Below, in pieces: positions 9,401-16,045 of a DNA stretch of 64,000 bases. This stretch comes from Lysobacter_L cavernae (GTDB lineage Bacteria > Pseudomonadota > Gammaproteobacteria > Xanthomonadales > Xanthomonadaceae), in contig NZ_JBHRXK010000001.1 of assembly GCF_042648505.1 (NCBI RefSeq), positions 62,001 through 126,000 on the forward strand, in the 5' to 3' direction. The notes below the pieces were generated by a model. That model had not been told where the DNA came from and did not search any database. It saw only the letters and a program-made list of their open reading frames with translations. How positions within the stretch are numbered: the first letter of the stretch is position 1; each line of letters opens with the position of its first letter. The position numbers were made by a program, and so were the translations under genes.

Positions 9401-10219
9401 GTTGCGAAGGGCACCGGCAGCGGCCTGGCCATCGGCAACGGCAGCCACGCGCAGGACGCCAACGACACTGCGATCGGCAACGGCGCGGTGGTCGATGCCG
9501 ACGGTAGCGTGGCAGTGGGCAACAACAGCGCGATCAGCGCGGCCGCGACCAATGCCGTCGCCGTCGGTGCCGATGCCAGCGTCACTGCGGCCAGCGGCAC
9601 CGCGATCGGCCAGGGCACCTCGGTGACCGCCGACAACGCCGTTGCCCTGGGTCGTGGCTCGGTGGCCGACCAGGCCAACACCGTGTCGGTCGGCAGCGTC
9701 GGTGGCGAACGCCGTGTGGTGAACGTTGCCGCTGGCACTGCGCCGACCGACGCCGCCAACGTGCAGCAGGTGCAAGACGGTGACGTAACCACGCTGGCAT
9801 CGGCCAACACCTACACCGATACCACTGCGACGCAGACGCTGACCCGTGCCAACACCTACACCGACACCACCGCAACGCAGACGCTGACCCGTGCCAATGA
9901 CTACACCGATGCGCGTTTCAACGCGCTCAGCGACGACTTCAACGCCATCAGCGGCCAGATCGATCAACGGCTCAACCAGCAGGACCAGCGCATCGACCAG
10001 CAGGGTGCGATGAGTGCGGCGATGTTGAACATGGCCACCAGCGCCGCCGGCATCCGCACCCAGAACCGGGTCGGCGTCGGTGTCGGCTTCCAGAACGGTG
10101 CCAGCGCGGTCTCGATCGGCTACCAGCGGGCGATCTCCGACCGCGCCACGGTGACCATCGGTGGCGCCAGCAGCAGTGACGACACTTCGATCGGTGCCGG
10201 CGTCGGTTTCGGCTGGTAA
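6500..10219 (+). CDS. YadA-like trimeric autotransporter adhesin
   Basis: 1239 residues. The signal peptide is MPFKPSAQRLQRHVLTVALL... with cleavage near AYA-GVN. A long head of degenerate 14-residue repeats of the A-x-A-x-G-x-x-A type (e.g. NATALGAGSKASLDNSVAIG) follows, typical of YadA/Hia beta-roll heads. Neck or stalk motifs of the VNKGQLD type occur at about residues 750-890, inside a 65-residue tandem repeat, and a second head and neck (DAANVQQVQDGDV) come later. A Gln-rich coiled coil and a four-strand YadA anchor end in GAGVGFGW. Such proteins secrete themselves as trimers and bind host surfaces or mediate aggregation. The ATG lacks a strong ribosome site. Confidence 0.95.
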   Translation: MPFKPSAQRLQRHVLTVALLSALALPAYAGVNCQLVDDAGTPIPVDSTAPGAEALACGPDAKAIGDGSVAVGDETKADGKNATAVGSWIDLDGDGQIDANEITWASAANATALGAAAQATGTAATAVGWTAQASGANATALGAGSKASLDNSVAIGNQSTTRHAQASTVTTTVYSTPRQTTTVTTPDVAPGSSKNSIAVGNNANTNGNDSVAMGTNAATTMVSGSYAPSTTDANGIVTTVQTVVESPGRNAIAIGTNAKVNGMNSIAMGSGASVEGVYGQTINLAAGPAYFTSPEAAVNSIAIGNNAKSRGNNNVVIGAGAQTTGDFFYQSLGAWQLDENSTVVGANAVANRGYGSAFGYSSVAYSKYSVAMGYYSMGLGSSSTAVGGYLDWGLAFGNAPRNPGRLTDPYGKAYAAGLGSQSFGSGAYTWGNYDTAVGPGASTGDRDSEFNPAQPTSQFNSLDPTVISGSAAMGFMANADGRGSVAIGTNSLAHEAEAVAIGWDSVAWGRDSIALGSGAVSTWHKNIAIGESAFADGGAGVANIAFGVGASTGPTAGVDTNNAIAFGSGAYSGADNAMAFGTGAMATGIGAIASGAAAQASGLSAAAYGDSSQAVGDYDTAFGAYAMASGGNSTAAGANAFAVGMDSAALGYNSMALEDGSVAIGAYSVADRANAVSVGDLGAERQIIHVAAGTEDTDAVNKRQMDASISSAILSGDPTVAAVFYDDDGMGAVTLGGSSGTRISNVMDGVDVMDAVNKGQLDTAIADVDTELGNLGSTIASVDAFAVKYDDAASMDAITLGGSSGTRISNVMDGVDAMDAVNKGQLDTAITDVDTELGNLGSTIANVDAFAVKYDDAASMDAITLGGSSGTRISNVMDGVDAMDAVNRRQLDSVLAGIGADSLIHLGAVASAFGGGAEFRNGAFSVPAFAFGGSSYSSVGTTFDAINSAFAGLDDRLATLEATVASSVAKGTGSGLAIGNGSHAQDANDTAIGNGAVVDADGSVAVGNNSAISAAATNAVAVGADASVTAASGTAIGQGTSVTADNAVALGRGSVADQANTVSVGSVGGERRVVNVAAGTAPTDAANVQQVQDGDVTTLASANTYTDTTATQTLTRANTYTDTTATQTLTRANDYTDARFNALSDDFNAISGQIDQRLNQQDQRIDQQGAMSAAMLNMATSAAGIRTQNRVGVGVGFQNGASAVSIGYQRAISDRATVTIGGASSSDDTSIGAGVGFGW
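8697..9165 (+). repeat. 195-bp (65-codon) tandem repeat in the adhesin stalk
   Basis: Two full units and a partial third start at 8738, 8933 and 9128 if counted from the ATGGACGGCGTCGAT motif, exactly 195 bp apart. Units 2 and 3 are nearly identical at DNA level; unit 1 has drifted. Each unit encodes one GGSSGTRISNVMDGV neck plus VNKGQLD and a spacer helix. Near identity points to recent duplication, so stalk length probably varies by recombination. Confidence 0.9.
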
Positions 10220-10376
10220 CCCGCAACGTCGTCCGTCCGCAGGGGGCCACTGGTCCACTGCGGCGGTTCGGCGGTCGAAAGAACCCGCAACAAGGCGTTG
10301 AAACGAAGGTGGCGGGGCTGACCCGAAACAGCCGCCCCGGCGCCTTCGTCCCTCTTGAATTCATCGAGAACCACTC

Positions 10377-12158
10377 ATGAAAAAGAACACCCGCACTCTC
10401 CGCCGTACTGCACTCAGCATGCTCCTGGCCGGTGCCTGCCTGCCGGCACTCGCCGCCGGCGCCCGCATCGATTTCTCATCCATCGAAGACGCCGGGATCA
10501 GCCCGCGCTTCATCGTCAAGTACCGCACCGGCAGCACCGAGCGCGTGCAGCCGGCAGCCCGGCAACGCTCGCTGGATGCCGCGGTCAGCCGCACCCAGGC
10601 GGCGGGCGTGAAGCGTTCGACCGCACTGAAGGTCAACACGTTGCGCGCCACCGCGCGTGGTGGCATGCATGTGCTCAAGGCTTCGCAGCGCCTGTCGCGC
10701 ACCGAAGCCGAGACGCTGATGCGCCAGATCGCCGCTGACCCCAATGTCGAATACGTCGCGGTCGACGCGATCGTGCGCGAGTACGCGCTGCCCAACGACC
10801 CGGCCCTGGCCACGCACCAGATGTGGCATTACGGCACCGGTGCCGGCGGTGCCCGCGTCACCACGGCGTGGGAGCAGGCCAAGGGCGCCGGCGTAGTGGT
10901 GGCGGTGGTCGACACCGGTGCGACGGCGCACGCCGACCTGGTCGGCAACCTGCTTCCGGGCTACGACTTCATCACCGATCCGTTTGTCTCGCGCCGCGAG
11001 ACTGCCGAGCGCGTGCCGGGCGGTTGGGACATCGGCAGCTGGAATGCCGCTGGTGAATGCGGTACGGGCTCGGCCAAGCGCGACAGCAGCTGGCACGGAA
11101 CCCACGTCGCCGGCACGATCGCCGAAGTGACCAACAACGGCGTCGATGGCGCCGGCGTGGCTCCGGACGCGAAGGTCGTGCCGGTGCGCGTGCTCGGCCG
11201 TTGCGGTGGCCTGACCTCGGACGTGGCCGACGCCATCGTCTGGGCCGCCGGTGGCACGGTGACGGGCGTACCGGTCAACGCAAACCCGGCCGAGGTCATC
11301 AACCTCAGCCTCGGCAGCGGCCAGACCTGCCCGCAGGTCATGCAGGACGCGATCAACACGGCCGTCTCGTTGGGCGCCACGGTGGTGGTCGCGGCCGGCA
11401 ATTCCAACGCCGATGCGGCCACGCATTCACCGGCCAGCTGCGCCAATGTGGTCAACGTCGCTTCGACCGGCTACACCGGCGTCCGCGCCAGTTACTCCAA
11501 CTACGGCGCCTCGATCGACCTGTCCGCACCCGGCGGTGGTGCCGACGTGAGCGGGGCCAACGGATACATCTGGTCCACCCACAACACCGGCACCACGGTG
11601 CCCGTGGCGGATCGTCTCGTCGGCATGGTCGGCACCTCGATGGCCGCGCCGCACGTGGCCGGCGTGGTCGCGCTGATGCAGAGCGCAGCCCCGCAACCGC
11701 TGACGCCGGCCACGATCGAGGGCCTGCTGGTGGCCTCGGCGCGACCGTTTCCGGTGGCGCCGTCGCCGTCCAAGCCGATCGGCGCCGGCATCCTCGATGC
11801 GAACGCAGCGGTCGAACGCGCCAAGACCTTCGGCCAGCCGATCGTGTCGCGGCCGTTGACCAGCGGCGTGGTCGAAGCGATGCCGCCGCTGGCGGCCGGG
11901 CAGGACGAGATCTACGCGATCGACGTGCCGGCGGGCGCCACCCGGCTCGAGTTCCTGAGCTACGGTGGCCGTGGCGTGCTGCGCGTCTACGCCAACTACG
12001 AAGCCGAACCGATGCCGACGATGAACATCGGCGCGTCCGTGCGTCCTGGCACGAACCAGACCATCGTGCTGTCGTCGCCGGCAGCGGGGCGCTACTACAT
12101 CAAGGTAGTCGCCAGCAGCGACAGCGCGGGCGTGATGCTGCGCGTCAAGGTGCTCTGA
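10377..12158 (+). CDS. Secreted subtilisin-like serine protease (S8 family)
   Basis: 593 residues: signal peptide (LSMLLAGACLPALAAG), an I9-type propeptide region (about residues 40-135, with SPRFIVKYRTG), then the S8 catalytic domain. Catalytic Asp is in VVAVVDTGATAHADL, His in WHGTHVAGTIAE and Ser in VGTSMAAPHVAGVVAL. The last 110 residues are a pre-peptidase C-terminal type beta domain (DEIYAIDVPAGATRLEFLSY). It is an extracellular protease of the type common in Lysobacter and Xanthomonas. A GC hairpin after the stop separates it from a lipoprotein with a peptidase-inhibitor-like domain. Confidence 0.95.
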   Translation: MKKNTRTLRRTALSMLLAGACLPALAAGARIDFSSIEDAGISPRFIVKYRTGSTERVQPAARQRSLDAAVSRTQAAGVKRSTALKVNTLRATARGGMHVLKASQRLSRTEAETLMRQIAADPNVEYVAVDAIVREYALPNDPALATHQMWHYGTGAGGARVTTAWEQAKGAGVVVAVVDTGATAHADLVGNLLPGYDFITDPFVSRRETAERVPGGWDIGSWNAAGECGTGSAKRDSSWHGTHVAGTIAEVTNNGVDGAGVAPDAKVVPVRVLGRCGGLTSDVADAIVWAAGGTVTGVPVNANPAEVINLSLGSGQTCPQVMQDAINTAVSLGATVVVAAGNSNADAATHSPASCANVVNVASTGYTGVRASYSNYGASIDLSAPGGGADVSGANGYIWSTHNTGTTVPVADRLVGMVGTSMAAPHVAGVVALMQSAAPQPLTPATIEGLLVASARPFPVAPSPSKPIGAGILDANAAVERAKTFGQPIVSRPLTSGVVEAMPPLAAGQDEIYAIDVPAGATRLEFLSYGGRGVLRVYANYEAEPMPTMNIGASVRPGTNQTIVLSSPAAGRYYIKVVASSDSAGVMLRVKVL

Positions 12159-12200
12159 GAGCGAATCGCGGCACGGAAGCAATAGGGGCGGTGCGAATGC

Positions 12201-12224
12201 CCGGCCGGGGGAGGCCCCGGCCGG
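12201..12224 (+). terminator. GC-rich hairpin after the subtilase gene
   Basis: CCGGCCGGGG-GAGG-CCCCGGCCGG is a perfect 10-bp stem 42 bp after the stop. No T-run follows, so it is a weak or factor-assisted terminator, or an mRNA-stabilising 3' hairpin. It argues against a start at the ATG 12197 for the next gene, because the hairpin would then lie in its first codons. Confidence 0.6.
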
Positions 12225-13027
12225 TGCTTCGATCAAGGAGAAGTGTCATTGCGATTTGCAGGCATTACTGGGCGGGACTTGCGCTGGTGGTTCTGTTGAC
12301 TTCGTGCGATAGCGACGGCCGCGGGTCTTCTGCGGGGCGCGCGAATACAGGCGAGCGCCCGTATGCGCGATACATAGGCACGCTGCCGTGCGTCGACTGC
12401 CGCGCGATACGCTGGGACCTGCTGCTGCATCAAGGACTGCGGGGCGCCCCCGCACGTTTCTCGCTGCGGAAAACCCGCCTGCGCGCGGTCGACGCGGTCG
12501 AGGATGCGGCCATCGAGCTGCATGGTTCATGGTCGACCCGAGCCGCTCCTGCGCTGAGCGGTGGGCTGGACATGCTCCGGCTGGAACCCGACACGTCGAA
12601 GGATTCCGTCGTGCTGTTGCGGATCGGTGAGAGCCAACTGCGTCCCTTGGGTGCTCCGACGGCGGCACTCGCGGGGGGCGGGGTGCTGCAACGCGTCGAG
12701 TCACGCCGCGATCCGGATGCCATCGATGCCACCATCGGTGATGTGCTTGCACCGATACAGCTTCGTTCGGGGCAGGTGCTTCGTGTTCATCTCCCCGTGA
12801 GTCCGGCGACGGGCTACAGGTGGGACCTGGACGGGGCCGTTCCGCCCGCGTTGCGGATCGAGTCTGACCCAGGCACGGAATCAGCCGAGCGGGTGATGCC
12901 GGTGCACACCTGGGACTTCCGCGCGCAGCAGGCGGGGGCGATGCGGCTTCGGTTTGCCTATCGACGATCCTGGGAGGCCTCGGCGTCGCCGCTGTGGTCG
13001 GTCGCTTTCGATGTCCAGGTGCGCTGA
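12224..13027 (+). CDS. Lipoprotein with NlpE-like and chagasin-like (I42) domains
   Basis: About 267 residues from a GTG at 12224 (N-terminus MLRSRRSVIAICRHYW, lipobox LLTSC). The only good ribosome site, AAGGAG at 12235-12240, sits 7 bp before an in-frame ATT at 12248, so a rare ATT start is possible. The first domain has the NlpE signature (YIGTLPCVDCRAIRWDLLL). The second has the two chagasin loops: SPATGYRWDL (consensus NPTTGY) and AMRLRFAYRRSWE (consensus G-x-x-x-L-x-x-x-Y-x-R-P-W). Chagasins block papain-like cysteine proteases. Role inferred: a surface sensor or protease inhibitor beside a secreted protease. Confidence 0.75.
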   Translation: MLRSRRSVIAICRHYWAGLALVVLLTSCDSDGRGSSAGRANTGERPYARYIGTLPCVDCRAIRWDLLLHQGLRGAPARFSLRKTRLRAVDAVEDAAIELHGSWSTRAAPALSGGLDMLRLEPDTSKDSVVLLRIGESQLRPLGAPTAALAGGGVLQRVESRRDPDAIDATIGDVLAPIQLRSGQVLRVHLPVSPATGYRWDLDGAVPPALRIESDPGTESAERVMPVHTWDFRAQQAGAMRLRFAYRRSWEASASPLWSVAFDVQVR

Positions 13028-13131
13028 AACCCCGTGCTGATGCCCCCGGACCGGACCCCGATCGCTTAGGATCGGTAGTCTGGCAGCCCGATGCCGGACG
13101 GGGGATCGGGGCAAACGAAGTAATCCGGCGC

Positions 13132-15495
13132 ATGCCCCAGACGCGGTTTCGCTTTGGCGAATACACCCTTGATCCTGCGTCCCGCGAGCTTTGGCGCGGT
13201 GACGCACGCATTGCGCTGCCGCCCAAATCATTCGAGTGCCTGGCTTACCTGATCGCACACCGCGATCGCGCGGTCGGCCGCGACGAATTGATATCGGCCG
13301 TCTGGGGGCGGGTCGACACCAGCGACACCGTGGTCGCGCAGACGCTGCTGCGCGCACGCAAGGCGCTGGACGATACCGGCGACAAGCAGGCGATGGTCCG
13401 CACCGTGCCGCGCTTCGGCTACCGCTGGGTCGCACCGGTCGCAGAGGAGGTGGCCGACACACCGAAGGCCGGAAGGTTGCCGGCCTCCGAATTGCCGCTG
13501 CCGCCGAGCGATACCATCGCATTGCCGCAGGATGACGCGGCGCCATCGGCGCAGTCGCAGGCACCGCTACCATCGCCTCCACCGCGTCGCGCCTGGGTCT
13601 GGATCGCGCTGGCGGTGCTGCTGACGGTCGTGGCGGCAGGTGCGGGCTGGCATGCCTGGCAGAGCCCGCGTGAATCGACGCCGACGCAGCAGGACATCGT
13701 GCTGGTGTTGCCGGTCGCGGTTACGCCGGTCGATGCCGAATCGGCCTGGGTGCGACTGGGGGCGATGGATTACATCGCCAGCCGGCTGCGCCGCAGCGGA
13801 CTGAAAGTCCTGCCCAGCGACCAGACCCTGCACCTGAGTGCGCAGCTCGGATCCGATGGTGCCCCCGGAGAGGCGGCACTGCGGCAACTGCAGGCGACCA
13901 GCGGTGCGCGTTGGGTGCTGGCACCCGAGGCCAGCCGCGATGCGCGCGGCTGGCGGCTGCGCGTGTTGCTGCAGGAAGGCAAGCAACCACACCTGATCGA
14001 AGCGCGCGGGGCCACGCCGCTGGCGGCGGCAGCCGCTGCCAGCGATTCCTGGCTGCGCCGGCTGGGACGCAAGAGTGGAGATCCCGAGGCAGCACCGAGT
14101 CCTTTGACTGAACGAGTCCAGCAGATCGATGCCGAACTCAAGACCGGTCAATTGGCGGTGGCGCGTCGCCTGATCGAATCCGCGCCGTCAGATCAACGCG
14201 TCGACCCCCGATTGCAGGTGCGTGCGGGGCAGCTGGAGTACCGTTCCGGTCGCATCGATGAAGCTGCGCGCATTTTCCAGGCAGTGTTGGAAGAAACCAC
14301 GCAGCCCGGCGCAGAAGTCCGCGCCAGAGCCCTGATGGGCCTGGGCGCCGTCGAGATCCGTCGCCGCAACTTCGCCGAGGCCGAAAAACGCTACACCGGA
14401 GCCTTGGCCGTGATCGAGGCTAATCCAGCCGCACTGGACGATCCTTCATTGCCCGGCAATGCCTACAACGGTCGCGGCGTGGCCCAGGTCGAACAGCAGA
14501 AGATGGAAGCAGCCGTGCGCGACATGGGCCACGCACGCATCGCCATGCAGCGCGCGGGCGACCTGGTCGAAGCGGCGATGGTCGACAGCAACCTGGGGAT
14601 CATCGAAACCCGGCGCGGCCACTACCCGCAGGCGCTGCAGGAGTTCGATCGCGCCATTGCGGTGTACGAGCGCTTCGACGTGCGCGACTACCTGGCGGCC
14701 ACCCTGAGCTCCAAGGCCGCCACCCAGCTCAAGCTGGCGCAACCGGCGGCTGCGTTGGCGACGATCGAGCGCGCCCAGGCGCAGGCTGAGGCGGCCGAGG
14801 ATGCCGACCTGGGGCTCGCCGTCGGCGTGGTCCAGGTGCAGGCGTTGCTGGCCAACGGCCGCCTTCGCGCAGCCGCGCAAGGTCTTGATCGGCTCAAGGC
14901 ACTGGGCCTGGACGACAGCCATCCCGCACTGCGGGAGCTGACGTTGCGGCTGCGCCTGACGCAAGGCGCGACCGCACAGGCCGGGGCCCTGGCCCGGCAA
15001 TATCCGGAGACCGACACCAACGTGCGCGGCTCCTGGGCGTTGGCGGCCGTGCAGGCGGCGTTGCGCAACAATGACGAGGCCAGCGCGCGTCATTGGCTGT
15101 CGCGAGCCCCGCAATCCGGAAGCCCCGGTGCCGATGATGCCGTCAGCCCCTGGGATGTAGCCCGTGCCCTGGTGGCCAACAGCGCCGGCGACAGCGCCGC
15201 CGCGATGCAGTCGGTGCAGCGGGCCGCGAACCGGGCCGAGCAGGATGGCAATCCCGACGAGCGCGTACGCGCTGGCGTAGTGCAGGCGATGTTGCTGTTG
15301 GAGCAAGGTCAGTCCGAAGCCGCGGCTTCGGTGCTGGGCGACCTGGATACCTTTGCCGGCAGCGACTACCGAGTGGCCTGGGCGATGCTGGCCCTGTACC
15401 GCGCCCTCGGCGACCCGACGATGACAGCAGAGGCCGAGTCGCGCGCGCAGGCACTGCGCGGCGAGCGTGATCCATCGCTCAAACCGGTGCTGTAG
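13132..15495 (+). CDS. CadC/ToxR-like membrane transcriptional regulator with TPR domain
   Basis: 787 residues from the ATG at 13132 (MPQTRFRFGEYTL). The N-terminal 100 residues are an OmpR/PhoB-type winged helix (PPKSFECLAYLIAHRDRAV, then VPRFGYRWVAPV). A Pro-rich linker leads to one membrane helix (WIALAVLLTVVAAGAG, about residue 160). The periplasmic part has a domain of about 200 residues that resembles the TolB-type region of related proteins, then helical TPR-like repeats (about residues 330-780). Such one-component regulators sense envelope or external signals. Its targets are unknown; the adjacent lipoprotein and protease genes are candidates by position only. Confidence 0.88.
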   Translation: MPQTRFRFGEYTLDPASRELWRGDARIALPPKSFECLAYLIAHRDRAVGRDELISAVWGRVDTSDTVVAQTLLRARKALDDTGDKQAMVRTVPRFGYRWVAPVAEEVADTPKAGRLPASELPLPPSDTIALPQDDAAPSAQSQAPLPSPPPRRAWVWIALAVLLTVVAAGAGWHAWQSPRESTPTQQDIVLVLPVAVTPVDAESAWVRLGAMDYIASRLRRSGLKVLPSDQTLHLSAQLGSDGAPGEAALRQLQATSGARWVLAPEASRDARGWRLRVLLQEGKQPHLIEARGATPLAAAAAASDSWLRRLGRKSGDPEAAPSPLTERVQQIDAELKTGQLAVARRLIESAPSDQRVDPRLQVRAGQLEYRSGRIDEAARIFQAVLEETTQPGAEVRARALMGLGAVEIRRRNFAEAEKRYTGALAVIEANPAALDDPSLPGNAYNGRGVAQVEQQKMEAAVRDMGHARIAMQRAGDLVEAAMVDSNLGIIETRRGHYPQALQEFDRAIAVYERFDVRDYLAATLSSKAATQLKLAQPAAALATIERAQAQAEAAEDADLGLAVGVVQVQALLANGRLRAAAQGLDRLKALGLDDSHPALRELTLRLRLTQGATAQAGALARQYPETDTNVRGSWALAAVQAALRNNDEASARHWLSRAPQSGSPGADDAVSPWDVARALVANSAGDSAAAMQSVQRAANRAEQDGNPDERVRAGVVQAMLLLEQGQSEAAASVLGDLDTFAGSDYRVAWAMLALYRALGDPTMTAEAESRAQALRGERDPSLKPVL

Positions 15496-15534
15496 CCATC
15501 GCGACCGCAGCCCCCGAGTCGGGGCGTGCGGTAC

Positions 15535-16032
15535 TCACGGCTTCGTCGTTTTCGCTTTCAGCGGTTTTGTCGCGGCGGCGACGGGGCGATCGTGCGCCGT
15601 CGCCAGGTCGTCCAGGATCGGGCAATCCGGACGGTTGTCGCCGTGGCAACGGTGTGCCAGATCCTGCAGCGTGCGCTGCATGGCCTGCATCTCGCTGATC
15701 TTCTCGGCGAGTTCGTCGGCATGGGACTGTGCCAGCTTCTTCACTTCGGCGCTGGCACGCGAGCGGTCGTCCCACAGGCCGAGCAGGGCTTCGATCTGCT
15801 TGATCGAGAACCCCAGGTTGCGCGAGCGCCGGATGAAGCGCAGGCGGTGCACGTCGGTATCGCTGTAGATGCGGTAGCCGGCAAAGGTGCGGCCGGCCTG
15901 CGGGATCAGGCTGATGCTCTCGTAGTGGCGGATCATCTTGGCGCTGACGCCACTCAGGTCGGCCGCTTCGCCGATGTTGTGCAGGCCTTGCAGGCGCGCA
16001 TCAGCCAGTTCCGGGCGTGGGGTGCGGGGCAT
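15535..16032 (-). CDS. cueR: Copper-responsive MerR-family regulator CueR
   Basis: 165 residues from MPRTPRPEL; a longer reading frame upstream would run into copA. The MerR winged helix is clear (NIGEAADLSGVSAKMIRHYE) and a dimerisation helix follows. The metal loop CHGDNRPDCPILDDL has the C-x7-C spacing of the two Cys that bind Cu(I) in CueR. The Ala/Lys-rich tail is longer than in E. coli. It is co-directional with copA, 13 bp downstream, and would act on the two MerR-type promoters at 18501-18588. Confidence 0.93.
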   Translation of the reverse strand: MPRTPRPELADARLQGLHNIGEAADLSGVSAKMIRHYESISLIPQAGRTFAGYRIYSDTDVHRLRFIRRSRNLGFSIKQIEALLGLWDDRSRASAEVKKLAQSHADELAEKISEMQAMQRTLQDLAHRCHGDNRPDCPILDDLATAHDRPVAAATKPLKAKTTKP

Positions 16033-16045
16033 GGACGATGACTCC

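Noticed and set aside
7841..10258. 805-codon open frame antisense to the adhesin
   Set aside because: It mirrors the repetitive GC-rich adhesin; Gly/Arg/His-biased composition, no ribosome site and no family resemblance.
12197..13027. ATG 12197 as start of the NlpE/chagasin-like lipoprotein
   Set aside because: It would place the 10-bp GC hairpin in its first codons and has a poorer ribosome site than the downstream options.
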